From NCBI GenBank assembly GCA_030704615.1, contig CM060733.1, positions 48,918,001 through 48,982,000 of the forward strand: a DNA stretch of 64,000 nt, in the 5' to 3' direction. Both the position numbers and the translations under genes were made by a program. This document shows positions 33,151 to 45,869 of this stretch, in pieces; position 1 is the first letter of the stretch; each line of letters opens with the position of its first letter. This DNA is from Takakia lepidozioides (taxonomy: Eukaryota > Streptophyta > Takakiopsida > Takakiales > Takakiaceae). Under the pieces are notes generated by a model. That model was not told the origin of the DNA and ran no database searches. It worked only from the letters and a program-made list of their open reading frames with translations.

Positions 33151-34800
33151 CGCTAGGTGTTTTACTAAAAAGACATACAAACCTATAATCTAGAGGTGTC
33201 AGGTGGTATATGGACAAGTGGTTATAAACTCTAGATTTTGACGGCTAAGTATTTTAAAATATCTAATAAGGAATGTTTTTAATATTTGATTTACTAAAAA
33301 TATTATATATACTACTATCTTTAAAAAAATAAAATAAACTGAAAGCAATAGACTCAATTTTTTTTTTTTTCCATGGACTTCCAATGGACTCAACATGTGC
33401 CGCTTTTGATCCACCCAATCCTGCAACTTCCCGAGTTGAGGACCCTGGTTCTCAAAGAAAAATCAAACATTCGTCAGAATGGTTCAAAATCGAAATGGTT
33501 GAAGATCGGACTGGTTGAAGATCTGAATGGTTCAAGATCTTCAACTTCGTCAACCACACGTTCCAGTATCAATTCTGATGATCTATTCGACCATTCCGAG
33601 AATAGATCATTCTCTTCTGGTACAGAAAGTCAAGCTGGAATCGGATGGGGCATGGGGAGGTGTCTTTGAACTCAGCCTGTTTCCATCCCCATACTGCCCG
33701 CTATGTTCAACCACCCACGTTATCTCGTACGCATGCCACAACGGGCCATGTTCTCACGTTGAGCGATACCACGTGTTGAAATCTAGCAACTTTTAGAGAG
33801 TCATAAATCTGACTGTGGATGCGTTCGTGCCTGAACACGTGGCGCTCTTTGTATGGTATCAGGTAGGAGTGGGAAATTATCCTGGTCAGAAGCATAACCA
33901 TCTTGGTCATGAGAATGACCATTTTATAACTTTAGGTGGTCGTGTATCTAACTCAAGTCTCATTGAATGGCTACGTGGCGCATAATGTATGGTATGAATT
34001 TGAAATGTGAAAGGTATTTGAGTCATGAGTATGACCTCATTGGTTTGAGTTCATGAGTATGCCTGGACACGTGTCACGCTTTGCATGGCTGTTGGTGCCT
34101 AGTTGAGTCATGGGCATGACCCATCTCTACTCCACATGTAGTATTCTAACTAGTTGGATTTTTAATATTTACCTTAATAGTACATTTTTTTCTGTTTATT
34201 TTTATTTTGTATTTTATTTATTTTCAAATTAGAGTGGATAGTGGTTTAATTTGTATTATATGTTTACTGAATTAGTATATTTATATGTATTCAAATATAA
34301 TACCATTTATATGTAATTTATAATATGAGAATATATCATTTTGCACAAATACACGGTGTCATGAGCCAATTGGGTAAAAAAAAGATTCGACAATTGATGG
34401 AAAATATGATAGGAAGACAATGGTTTGTTTCAAGTCTGTACAGTGCTTCCAGATCAACACAAAAGTGGAGAGTTCAAAGAATCTAATCTCTCAACGGTAG
34501 CCCAAGTACCCAAGTACCCACTGCACATATATGAATCCAAAAATGTGACAAACCGAGCACCTTCCTCCTCGTTGATTGTCCATAGCATGCCTCCTTCTAC
34601 CCCATCACCTTCTGCCTCTTTCCTTACAAGAGATCATGATCGCATGTCCTGCACGTCACTGCACACATGTATAAACAGATCAACAACACTAGCTGAGAAG
34701 AGGTTGTTGCTTTCAATCCACTGGTTCGTGTAAGTACTACATGAGATCTATTTAGCTAATCACTCAAGGGTAACCGCATGTCAAAGTAAGAGCATTATCT
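33151..34800. other. AT-rich intergenic stretch with weak tandem motifs
   Basis: No supported gene. Short GGTTCAAAATCG/GGTTGAAGATC repeats lie at 33480-33545. A loose unit of about 120 bp, with CACGTGGCGC...TGTATGG followed by GTCATGAGTATGACC, occurs about three times between 33825 and 34115. Confidence 0.5.
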
Positions 34801-34804
34801 AAAA

Positions 34805-36698
34805 TCATCGTTGAGGCAGCACTTTCAGCAGCTTATCACTCCACACTGTGACAAAGTCCAGAGTGTGACCAAGTTCTGTGTGGGCTGGCCGTACTGAAGT
34901 ATTGAAGTATGCAAGCGGGGTGCTGGCCGTGCATACGTCATCCACACGCACAGCCACGTACCCAATAGGTATAGATGGGTATCCCTCTGGGGGTGTACTG
35001 CACTGCAAACCCATCACCAAACCACTATCTACTTTGGCTTTTGATAGGGCATCCAAAAGCCACACTCGATGGCCTTGAATCACCTGCCACAATCCACAAG
35101 CAGTGTCAATTAAAAATGAGTCCCATATTTCACAGGTTTGAACCGAGTCACATGCAACCAGTGCAATCATGAGAAGATGATAGGGGTGTATAGTTTTTCT
35201 CACCCCATTTTGCTCCGAGGGTGTTGGAATAATGATCTTCTGAGCTGGTGTTGTTTTCACTAGGACAGCTTGCTTTCTATGTCCAACCTGCAACAACGTG
35301 GGGAAATCGCAAACATAAAGGAGATCAGCCCACTGCCAGGTGTTTTTTGCCTTACCCGTGTCATGCTACGGGGGTTGCATCCACAATGTGCCCTGTTGTG
35401 CCCTTCAACCTCATGCCAACTATGTGTCAAGAAACAATTGAACTCCCACAGGTAAATGATTATAGTCCTCATAACTGTAAGCACAAAAAAAGTAAGAGAT
35501 CTTACCATATTTTTCTCCAAGGCAGTGTTTGCTGCGCCCGAAACCCTCGCTGTCCCTGGCTTTCTGCGACCATGCGGCTGATATTGCATTGTACAACAAC
35601 GATATGTCAAATAGCTGTTCACAATACTGACAATGACAAACACTATCGTCAAATGTCCACAAACCTATGACTAACATAAGATATTAACATTCACTAATGC
35701 AAGGTAAGGGCCAGAGTGTACCTCTCTGGCCACGCCTTCAGCCTCTGTAGTAATAGGTCCCTGTCCATATCCCCCTGTTGTGCGTATGAATTCGGGCACA
35801 TTGGGGACTGTGCCAGTCTTTCGAGGTAGGGCCACACACTGTCCAACAGCCCAGTGTCAGCAACCCCTGTGTCATGTGTCCATGAAACTGGATAAACCCC
35901 AGAGTAGGCGGGATTGCGCATCCCCTTGTAAGGACTGTTGTCAACTAAGACAGTGTTTCGGGTTGACCACTGTGGCATTGCCTTCCACACCTTCTCCAAA
36001 CATTTGTAAAAACAGGCTTTGATGAGGATTGCATGTTTTTCCCTTCCTCACGTTCACAGTGGGACTGATCCCATACAAACTGAAGCCTTGTAACATGCGC
36101 CCTGAATATCCAATCGACGGCTGCCCGGACATTGTGAATTTGTGCAGAGGACCAAATAGCCAATTCAAAGACTTTCAAATTGCAATAAATTCACAACACC
36201 CCGGTCTTAAATCACGAGCTTTGAACCACATTTCTTGGACACAATTCCTTTTGGGACAGAAAGAACATGGTGAGTGGCATCACACAACAATCCATTCAAG
36301 TCCAAAATCAATAGATGTCTGGGTGTAGGAGGTTCAAATTGTGCAGGTAACATGCCCTGACCCTTGCTCGATGAAGTAGGTGATCCACGATCACTATCAA
36401 CTGGGTCTCCGTTGCTGTTGACTTCTCGCACTGGATAAGGTGACCGCATGGACTGTGAACCCTCCACGTTCAGTACTGGTTTACTGCCAACCGCCTCAAT
36501 CATGTTAAAACGTGAGTCCAGACGAGTTGACACGGTAGGGACATGTGTAGCTCCATCTACCACGATAGATGAGCCTGCACGTGTGTTGCCATCGGAACAA
36601 GGGTCAAGCTTCAGGCCAAACTTCATAGCCAAAAGCCTGTTGAACTCCTTGGCTTCAGACATGAATTTCCTCATGTCCGCCATACCTCCCTCCAACAA
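34805..36698 (-). pseudogene. FCP1-like gene 2, four exons
   Basis: Exon a (36698-36207) has a Ser/Pro-rich lead and then RHLLILDLNGLLCDATHHVL, the FCP1 catalytic strand (second Asp replaced by Asn). Exon b (about 36205-35697) holds RPGCCEFIA, KVFELAIWSSAQIHNV, FVWDQSHCE and NTVLVDNSPYKGMRNPAYSG, but needs shifts near 36205, 36180 and 36000. Exon c (35664-35506, 53 codons, phase 0) and exon d (35287-34805, 160 codons plus stop) join cleanly through a GTAAGA donor and TTGTTGCAG acceptor. They give a basic linker (QPHGRRKPGTARVSGAANT) and a C-terminal region of unknown type. The three shifts in the domain make a pseudogene most likely, although unseen introns cannot be excluded. Confidence 0.6.
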
Positions 36699-37250
36699 AT
36701 GACACTTTTTCTACCAATTCGCGGATGGTGCTTGTCTTGTCCTGCCAAACAAACCGTCAAATGTCAATAGACATACTACAAATGAAGGCATAAACAACAT
36801 AATATACTAAAATGAACAGCCTCTCCTTTCTTAAATGACTCACTCTAGGGCCAGTGGGCTGATCACCCAAGTCGTTTGGGAAGGGAATTGTCATTCATGA
36901 TGGCTTCTCAAGTCTAGAATATGTCATCCCATGATGTTAGTTCTTAAAAATTATAGTATTATTTACGGCTATGGCAGGGCATATAGATAATTTGCTGTAA
37001 AAATCGCAAGTTCTTTAGTGTGTATCTGTACAGTTCGACTAAGGGAGTGAGCGCGTTGGTGGCCAATATATTGGGCGTACCTGAATTTGAGTGTTTTGTC
37101 GGATTTGTGCGTCAGTGGTGGCTTTGGTTAGCCAGAAGTGATTTGAGAATTTATGGTGTAGTATATCGGATTGAGTCCATTTTTTGATGTGTACTTTGGT
37201 ATGGCTGATGGAGGCGGCAGCTTGTTTGTTTGCTTCTTTGGTCAGCGTGG
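36699..37250. other. Stretch without a supported gene
   Basis: No ORF with recognisable content and no repeats seen. Confidence 0.5.
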
Positions 37251-37932
37251 TTAGAAGGTTGCGGACTGGTCTAGGTGCAGGGGGGTCCGGGACTGGGTGT
37301 ATGAACCAGAAGGGGTGGGTGTGAGTGATATAGAGTCGTTCGTTGGTACTACTGGGGGTTTGGAAGCGCCGAGTTGAGCGAGTAGGTCTGCTTCCTCATT
37401 TCCATGAATACCAGTGTGTGAGCGGACTTTGAGTAAATGGACTGGGTGGTTTATGGAGGTGGTTTTTTGGACAATGGCGGTAATAAGGTTACGGTCGGGG
37501 AGATGATGCTGGGAAGAGGGGCGGGAGATGTGGTTACGGATAAGATATAGGGAGGTGAGGCTGTCAGTGAAGATATAGTATGGTGGGGGGGGCGTCAAGC
37601 AGGGAAAGAGCGTTGTGGATGGCCATAAGTTCTGCTCTTAAAATGGTGGCAGGGCTGGGGAGCCGGAAGACAACACCCTGACCCAGGGATGCTAGACCCT
37701 GAGCCTGGCCGCGTGAGCGTGTGAGCGCAGCCAGGCTCACGCCACGTCATGCAAGAAGGATGCCGTGTGATGATGATGTGTGTAGGCATGGCCATACCAT
37801 GTCATCCTTCTTGCATGACATGGCAACCGACAATCCCTGACGAATGGACCTATACCCGTGGACATTCTTGAACAGGGCCCTATTACCGTGGGGTTGAGTA
37901 TAAGCAGAGAGGGCAGCAGCAGTGTTCAGCAA
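37251..37932 (-). pseudogene. LINE RNase H-domain remnant
   Basis: Minus-strand pieces in two frames: RAELMAIHNALSLLDAP (catalytic Glu strand), YYIFTDSLTSLYLIRN (catalytic Asp strand) and HLLKVRSHTGIHGNEEADLL (histidine and final Asp). This pattern is typical of the RNase H domain found C-terminal to RT in some plant LINEs. There is no RT nearby. A frameshift near 37596 and a 22-bp inverted repeat at 37741-37824 interrupt it. Confidence 0.75.
37741..37824. repeat. 22-bp inverted repeat
   Basis: The arm 37741-37762 (CACGTCATGCAAGAAGGATG preceded by GC) pairs with 37803-37824 at 21 of 22 positions, leaving a 40-base loop. It lies inside the LINE RNase H remnant. Confidence 0.8.
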
Positions 37933-39165
37933 ATTTGGTGGAAATTCGGCAGACGAAACCTGTGAAATGGGTCAGCTACTTTTTATAAAGGAATTTTGGG
38001 AGCAAAACTCGGAAAAATCGCCAAAAAGTGCCAATGGTCAAATATCAGCAGCCAAAATTTAGGGTTTAGGGACCTCAAAAATTGTGACACCTATTATATA
38101 TAGTCAATTTTTAGAGCCTGCCACCTCGTTACTCTCGTCACATGGGCACTGGATAGGTACATATACCCTTTGTGGCAATTTTGGATAAGTGAAAAGAAAG
38201 CTGAAGAAGCACAAGAAAGCTTATACTGAATGTTGCTGAATTGTGAATGTTTATGAGTGTTTGCAGAAAACGAATATAGAAGAATGGTTGTGGATGAATT
38301 AATGAGGATGAAGGAGAGCCAATGTGGATGGGACGCTCCAAATATGGATGAATGTGGATGAGAAATTGTGGACAAATATGGATGAAGGAGAGAGTGGATG
38401 AATGTTGAATGAGGATGTCATTCCAACATTTATCTAAAACAAGCACAACGATCAATGTCTTTTGCACAAACATCAAAATTAGGAAGAGATCCAGGTCTTG
38501 TGCATGAGGAGTTCTAGTTCTTTCACAATGTGCAACAAAAATTTGACAAAACTACTTGGCAGCACATGCCTTGTCTTCCTGATTGACCCATAACCAATGT
38601 TAGGCATCAATGTGGTGCCCTTGAACTTGCGCTGAACCCGAGAGTGTGCATACATACATCATCCCCAAGGCTTGCACCTAAACCCTTTGCTCATGCAGAT
38701 GCAAAATCCAGACTTAAATCCAGACAGAAGCCTCTGTTGCAAATGCATACAAGCCATGAAATTGAGAAACCATCATTGAACGCCATTAGCGGGCACACAC
38801 CTTCCTATGCAGCTTTAATATGACCCTTTGCAGATTTATGCATTTGTGTTACAATATTGCCAAAACATAAGGAAAAGAAAAACTCCAGCAAATAGAGGGT
38901 GACAGGATGATGCCAATTGACATAAAATTGATAATTCTCAGGTATGATGAAAAAATTGAGAGTAAGTATGTCTGCCAAAAATAATCTTGATACTAATGAT
39001 GAAAGCTTGCAAAGAATGATAGGGTAGCCGCAACAGAAATTGTCTCTCTTTCTCTCAACTTAACAATTATTGTTGAATCCCAGGAAACCAGTTTCAACAA
39101 CCTGTATCAATGCTAACCTGCTGCCATTACTCGAGGGTAAGCTGGGCTAGTAGAACTTCTCTCAG
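37933..39165. other. Intergenic, no gene seen
   Basis: Low-complexity GATGAATG-type motifs at 38280-38420. Otherwise featureless, up to the stop codon of the uncoupling protein gene. Confidence 0.5.
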
Positions 39166-42100
39166 TCACTTAACCTCCTGGGTGAACAGCTTCTTCACCT
39201 GCACCGGGGCAAAATTGATCCAAAAGAAATCAAAACCAGCTTTTAGTGAGAGAGTCATACCATAGGAGTGAAGTACCGAGGAGATTTCATTTTTCATGTC
39301 ACAGAGTGAAGGGTGCAGAGCAACCTGGGAAACAACCCATCTTCGCATACCATGTTTGAAGCAAAACCTTAAGAGCTTCAGTGATTGTGGAAGATGATGA
39401 TTTGTGAGGGGTGTATTATTTCTATGCCGTAATTGGGACACTTGACAATAGCACCAACTGTAGATGGAACTCTGGACCTGCACTGAAATGTGAATGACAG
39501 GGAATGTATGAAAAACTACCAACCTGTTCCAAAGTTAAGAACATGATGACGTTCCAGGAGCCAAGTCGACCAAAATTGGGCACAAAGCCCTTGTAGAATG
39601 CCATTGGGCCCTGCATAAAATCCAAAAGCATACCCCTGTTACTAACAGTCTCCTTGTTACAGAGTTTATCATTACCGACACTTAAAAAAGCAAAATTATC
39701 AAGACTTCATCTCTTCTTTTCAGCTTCCCTCTTATGTCAGATAACAGTGCACTGCTACCAAAGAAATTGGCAGCAATACTAGACTCCTTGAGTTCGAGTA
39801 TCTACCCATAAAACGCATGTGACAAGACCAGAAAAGTAGAGGAGGGAAGGAGAGGAGTAGAAAAAAGGGGCTGGGGTGAGAAGGCAGCATACATCATTCT
39901 TGAAAGTCTGGATGAAGCAATCAATTGTGCCCTTGTAAGCTGTGGAGTTTCCCATCATTCGTGACTTCACCTGCATCCCCCATTACCCGCAGGCCCCCAA
40001 AAACTTCCATTTACGACTCAACCGGATTTTATAAACTCTCCGAAGTCTACTTGCACAGTCTTCACGATAAATAAAGCAGAAATAGCATTATCAATCAAAG
40101 AAGTCCCAATGTCATGATGGAACTTTGAGGGACCAGCTTCTCTCGGCTCTACTGAGGTGAGGTTTTCTACTGAAGTTTCTACGGGGTTTTTCCCCTAGAG
40201 AATGTACTCATAAGATGTTTGGGAGGGGGGGGAGGAGAGGGAGAGAGAGAGAGAGAATTTGATACCTCCAGGAGGCTAGATGGCCAACGGGAGCAAGTAG
40301 AACAACTAGAAACCAAAGAGTATGTCAACCATCCACTTGGTCTCATATTTGAAGGAAAGTATTTTGAGTAAGAGAATGTACTAATAAGACGTTGTTTGCC
40401 ATAGCCTTGTGGCCATTGACCCCACGTCCAGTTTGAGCGGAAACCAAAGGGACAGAGAGAAAGAGACTATGAAGAGACTGGCAGACATAGATGTATGGAG
40501 CAGAGAAAAAGCTCCTTAATATACCATTGGAATAAACGTCCAAAGGAAGAGAAGGAGCGAATTCATTGGGCACATACCACATCGACGGGAGAGCCAACGC
40601 AAACAGCAATGAAGCCCGCACCTAACCCAGAAAGCAAGTGAGTGACAATGTTGTCTGAGAAACCGGGCAGCTTCAGCAGTGTCTGCAATGTCCCACACAG
40701 TACATTAATAGACTAATGGGGCGCAGAGGGCCTGCCTCTGTAAGAACAGACTTCAGCACAACTGAACAGAAATGTCGCTCTCAACTTCATGTGGTGGCAT
40801 CACTATGGTGCTAAGCTATGTAGATTTTACACACTGAGAGGCGCACCTGCTTGACTTGGTCATAGCTGGCTAGCTCAGCAGCATTGATGATGGCATTCCG
40901 AGCCACATTAGGGCCAAGCCCAGTCCATAGGGCAGCAACTCCTTCCTGGTGGAAAGAAAATTGAAAAGTATTAAAGAAGGTACCAACAATGACAGTGATA
41001 CGATAAGTGCACCACCAAAACCTGTTAAATCAATTGATAAAATGTTTCCATGCAAGTGAGAGCATGCATGGTAACTCTGATGCTAAATGCTTCACAAGAC
41101 ATCCTCTCTCCTCACCCATCATTCGTTATTACAGCTCACTTGAGCAAGGTAAGCCTCAAACCTGCTTGACAATTGTGGAATAAGCATTCATGGCTCCACT
41201 GTAACGCCGAGGCACCCCAGGAGGCAGCTTGCCTTCAGCTTGCAGCCGCACCTTCACCAAATCAGTGGGGCTGGCCACAGTGATGGCTATTGCACCTGCT
41301 TCCACCAACCCCCATACTCGAGATTTTGACCCCAACAGTATGAAGAGAGTGCCAGCATAACCACCATTATGATTCAAAGTAGGCAAGAATGACACATAAA
41401 ATCAGATTGTGGCAGGAGAATGGAGACATGAAGGCAGAGTGGATGATAGGCCACTCCCAGTCGCAAAGGTTGGAAGACAGGGGTTGACTGTGGACGAGAA
41501 GAAAGATAGAGGGAAATAGGCTTGCCTGTAGTGAGACCAGCTAGAATTTTCTTCAGCAATGGGACATCTCCTACATGATCAGGCCCTATGTACAAGTTCT
41601 TAACCTGAAATTTACCACACACCACAGAAAGAAACTATCAGCAAGTTTCGTACTGAGACTCACACTTACCAGAGGCAGCCTTATTGGTCCTGTACTTGGC
41701 CATGCAAACCATTCGGGGGGGCTACAAGTATAGAGCTTCCCTGATCAGTCCAAAAGTTCACTATCTTTGTCTTCCCATAACCCATACAATTAATTTTCTG
41801 GCCATTTCACCTTTTCCCTTTCGTTTGTATCTCTCATCTTTCCCTCCCTCCTAGAAGAAAAGCCTTCAGCTATCAGGACCGAAATACTTAGCAGTTTTAA
41901 CCTACCTGCACTGTCTTTGGGCAAAGTTTAGGATTTGATCTATTTTCCTTATCAGTGTTCTGTGACCTCCTGTATGACAAAATCAAAGACTGGTTGTTCT
42001 GTGGGGGCATGAAGCAAGAAAACTGAAGTCTGACCAATACCATCTGTTCCCCATGTCCCATTTACTCTTCTAAAGATTGCACCCACAATCCTGCAAGTAG

Positions 42101-43760
42101 CTACTTTGGCACTCAAGACTTCAAACAGACAAAAGTGGGCAAAACAAGGATGTGTGGATGGTCAAATCAGGCTGGATCGTGACAGTGAAAATGGAGTGGC
42201 AAAGAGGATCTTCGCAGATTCTTCACCAATCTAAGAGGAATCTATCATTCTTACCCCAACTCACACAAGGTTGAGACTATCGACTTTCTTTGGAAACTTT
42301 AATCTTCCACATCAAACTGTTCTGGAATTGGCATTACTGTTCCTTCAGCTCTACTCCAAAAAGTTCAGGTCTTTCTCTAGGTTATATTGAAAAATTTACT
42401 GAAATGCTTGTGGCGTCAGAACCCCTCCCAACAGAGCTGTGAGTTGACATCAGGATACGGTGCGTAAAAGTTAAAGTGACTTCACTAGATTGAAGAGTCA
42501 GTGCTAGGGCCAGGGTTGATGCTCTCGACTCAAAGGAGACTTTGCAACTATGATCCAGATACCATGGAGTGTCAATGCTAAGGAGGGTTTAAGCCCTGGA
42601 TCCAAAACATCCAGACTTCCTGCATTGACCCAGGTATTAGAGGCACATAATGGAGAGTGTAAGAGCAAGAGTTTACTTAAAGTTGGTGTAAGGGAGAGGT
42701 AAACGCACAGGTTCATAAAGTCCGATGCGGAGGCCTCCAAAGAGACACTGTCGGTGAAGACCTGGAACAATGCCTCGCCAAAGAGAAGCTAAACCTTCTT
42801 CCCTTGCTATGGTTGCAACGGTCCCCAGCATGCCCTTGTACTTGGGAGCTACGGCCAGTTCACCTGCCAGGGCTTTCCCCTGCAGCTGCAGCCTAACTTT
42901 GGCTGTGTCTAGCGGGATAGTGCATATCTGTCATCCATCCGTCCACCCCGTGCCTTGATATTAGTGAACGAGCTTTACTCTTTAGAACTTGCATCAAAGT
43001 CCCCAATTTGAGCACTTTTGAGTAGCATTTTGCTTGTTGTCGATAGGTGAATCCGTGAGGCCTAAAATTGTTTTCAAATCAGTCACCAGAAGCTCTCCTC
43101 CCCTCCATGTACACACCCATGCACATAGGAAGAAGACAGACACATATTTTCTCCAATGTCCTGAAAGGAAAAGGCATGAAATCCAAGTGAACTGAAAAAA
43201 TCTAGCAGACATTCGCGATCACACAGAGCCCCTAAGCCTTCCAACTCCATATCTTAGCTATCTCCGGTGTTACGAAATTTGATCCAACCCGGATGCATGT
43301 AGAAAACATTGAGAGATCGGGACTTATGTGGAATGAGGTGTGAGGTAATGCCGAATAATCTCATACAAATCCACATCCGTGATCAAAATTCAAAACACAG
43401 GCTAATTCACCTCAAATACCCAACAGAATGAAAGCACTAGATCCAAGAAAAAATCACGAGAAAAGAGAAGGAGAATCTCATATGCAGACGGTTCAGAAAA
43501 AGTCGATTACAGAGGCCAATTCAACTTACAACTTGGATCCAGGGGAAAAATCACCAGAGACCCCGAAATCTCATAATCAAGGCAGAAGAGTGACAGGCGA
43601 TGCTTTCTATACTAATTCAACTCATGGAATAGCACACGAAGCAGCTGCAAAGCGATGGAAGAGATGGAAGCACCTCTGCCCAGCAGGCACTGAAGGCGCT
43701 GCTTGCGAAAGTTCCATAGAGAGGTATGCTAGTCTTGATCTTGGGTTTGTCCTCCGCCAT
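39166..43760 (-). CDS. UCP1: Mitochondrial uncoupling protein (plant UCP/PUMP)
   Basis: Nine coding exons: 43760-43674, 42927-42709, 41604-41526, 41295-41162, 40945-40847, 40682-40578, 39970-39893, 39610-39524 and 39198-39166. Phases match throughout and give 306 residues, the length usual for plant PUMP1. It starts [20 protein letters not shown]. The three carrier-family signatures are present: [23 protein letters not shown] and SPVDVVKSR, each with the P-x-[DE]-x-x-[KR] core, implying six membrane helices in the inner mitochondrial membrane. It ends [10 protein letters not shown]. Plant members dissipate proton gradient under activation by fatty acids, and transport of aspartate, glutamate or dicarboxylates has been reported. 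Intron 3 starts with GC instead of GT. Intron 6 carries LINE 3'-end scraps. No defect seen. Confidence 0.97.
40373..40470 (-). mobile_element. LINE 3'-end fragment in UCP intron 6
   Basis: The reverse strand reads [20 protein letters not shown], then the GTCTTATTAGTACATTCT terminal bases, nearly the same as the LINE end at 8051-8120. A second short terminus (GAATGTACTCATAAGATG) lies at 40199-40216. Extreme 5' truncation is normal for LINEs. Confidence 0.7.
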
Positions 43761-44970
43761 AGCTGCGGGATGCGAGCAGCGAGAAGAGAAGAGAGAGCGC
43801 AGTGCAGACGGCAGAGTAGTCGAGCCTCTCCCGTCGCTGCCGCTTTCGCCGACACCTTCGCCGGGCGTCTTTCCGGTAGCCATCTGTCCATGTGGGATTG
43901 GCTTATATTCCGATGCCCTCATGTTGGAGGTAATTCCAAGATGGATGAGGATTCACCATTGCGGCAAGTCATCCATAATGTCGCGAAAATCTAAATAATA
44001 AACAAATACGGAAAATATTATTATAGAGGGTCCACTATATACAGAGAACAGTTAGTGGTGGCTGAAAAACGGGATTTTGGCACACATGTATATATAATAT
44101 TTGTAATATTAATGGTCATATAGAATTTTTTTTATAAAAATAAACAGGGGACGGAGCCCTGGGATAAGTTTTATTTAGACCTATTGGAAGGAAAAAAATT
44201 AAAACCCTCTATCAAACCATGAGGCGATGTCAGTGAATGACGAACCATACTAGCGGAGTAATTTCGAGTCAAGCTATACTTGGTAGAACAATTCTATCCT
44301 TCTATTACTGCCTTAGTAATTGCTAAATAGCCTTGCGGTATGAAGCCTAGGTAACCTTGCGATATGAAGCCTCCGGTCCTGTATCATGAGAGATTGCGGG
44401 ATGGTGAAGTAGGTGCTAGCAAAATGCAAGTACTCATCAGCGAAAGTGAAGCCTGGATGGCTTGACAGTGTCCTTGATATGTTTCCAATTCACGTCCCTG
44501 TCATACTCCGGCGATGCGATGGACTGCAGAGCCGAGGTTGCACCAGCCAGGTAGAGGCTGCTTGTTCCATTCACAATGGTCTGGTGAAGTGCTAGAACAG
44601 ATGATGCTTCCAAGTGCTCAGGTAAATGGGAAGCCCTGGTGCAGTTGACCTGCGTTCCGAGGGGCTTTTAGATTAGCAGCTTGAAGTTTGATCCACGCTT
44701 TTCTTGCTTCTATTAGAAGGTCATAATAGATAGCTGCTAATAGAGTGGAAATAGACATATAGTCCCAGAGAATGTTCTCTTACATCTCGCCCTCCAAATA
44801 TGCCATAATGTAGCACATCTAAGGGCGTTGAGGACTGGGCAATCCCTTGCTTTCTGCTTTGTTGCTTGATCGTAGTTTAACAAGATAGAATAATAAATCT
44901 TAATGCGTTGAACTATTTATCTTTAATTAAAATAATGATAACAGACTAAGTTGGTTACTTTTTGCCCCTC
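43761..44970. other. Upstream region of UCP, no further gene seen
   Basis: Contains the likely promoter and 5' leader of the UCP gene just above 43760. GC-rich for about 130 bp, then AT-rich. No clear TATA box identified. Confidence 0.4.
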
Positions 44971-44975
44971 TTGTA

Positions 44976-45475
44976 GAGAGAGACTTTGGGGAGACATGCA
45001 AGTCAATGGAGAAAATGTGGTCAAAGGACCTTACACCGTGTCAAGGCGCTGATTGGTGTGTTTGTGCTGAGTTATGCTCCCTAGTCTTACGTTCTTCTTA
45101 TGTTGTGCCAAAGCAAAGCAAGAGAGCCAATTGCTGTGTTTGAGGCTTGTTTGAAAAAGGGACAAATGTCCACTGAGGAAACCAATAGGTTCGCCTCCGT
45201 CTCACATCTACCAATAGCTTCCCAATTTTTTATTCCTCCTCTGTAAAGGGCCTGAAATGTAAGTTGTCATTCCTAGGGTTTTTTATTTTTATTTTATTGG
45301 CTGTCTTCTAGAGAGACACTTTGCAATATGTTCAAGTCAACGGAGAAAATGTGGTCAAAGGACCTTACACCGTGTTAAGGCTCCGATTGGTGTGTTCTGC
45401 TGAGTCATGCCCCTTACTCTCACCTTCCTCTTATGTTTTGCCAAAGCAAGAGACCCCATCGCCATTTTAGGCTTG
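44976..45475. repeat. Direct duplication, two copies about 325 bp apart
   Basis: 44976-45150 and 45304-45475 share AGAGAGACTTTG, CAAGTCAATGGAGAAAATG, TGGTCAAAGGACCTTACACC and GATTGGTGTGTT with scattered differences. No coding potential; origin unknown. Confidence 0.7.
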
Positions 45476-45549
45476 TTTTATTTTTAAATGGAACCATGCC
45501 CATCATTCAGGCCCTTGAGGAGGGGGAAAAAATAACCCCATTTCCTTAT

Positions 45550-45865
45550 GGGCCATGGGCCATGGGCCATGAGACACATCAAAAGACGCTTCCCGAAGGG
45601 AGCATAAATTATGGCGTCTCTTCATCACACCACAAGGGCTACTGCCTTCCAGCTGAAAGGTGGACACTTTCATGACACACCAGACCGTGGTTTGAACCCA
45701 CAACCACATCCAACGTGGTATGTACCCATTACCACTGGGCCATGAGACACATAGTACCCGAAGGCAGACCGCCAGGAACAATCCACACATAGGACAGGGC
45801 AGTAGATTTGCACCTGGAACCCGCAAGGTGATACCGTGCACTTACCAATTGAGCTACCAGTATAA
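45550..45865 (-). mobile_element. SINE-like element with two tRNA-like modules
   Basis: Module 1 (minus, 45862-45805) has an A-box-like TAGCTCAATTGG and, 23 bases later, a B-box-like GGGTTCCAGGTGC. Module 2 (45745-45685) has TGGCCCAGTGGTAATGGG and a good B box, GGTTCAAACCAC. Neither folds obviously as an intact tRNA. The shared tail GTGTCTCATGGCCC occurs at both 45740 and 45570. Two tRNA-derived heads in tandem suggest a dimeric SINE or one SINE inserted next to another. Confidence 0.5.
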
Positions 45866-45869
45866 TAAA

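Noticed and set aside
45800-45865. Functional tRNA gene
   Set aside because: A- and B-box-like motifs are present, but no cloverleaf with paired acceptor stem could be made; SINE-like origin preferred.
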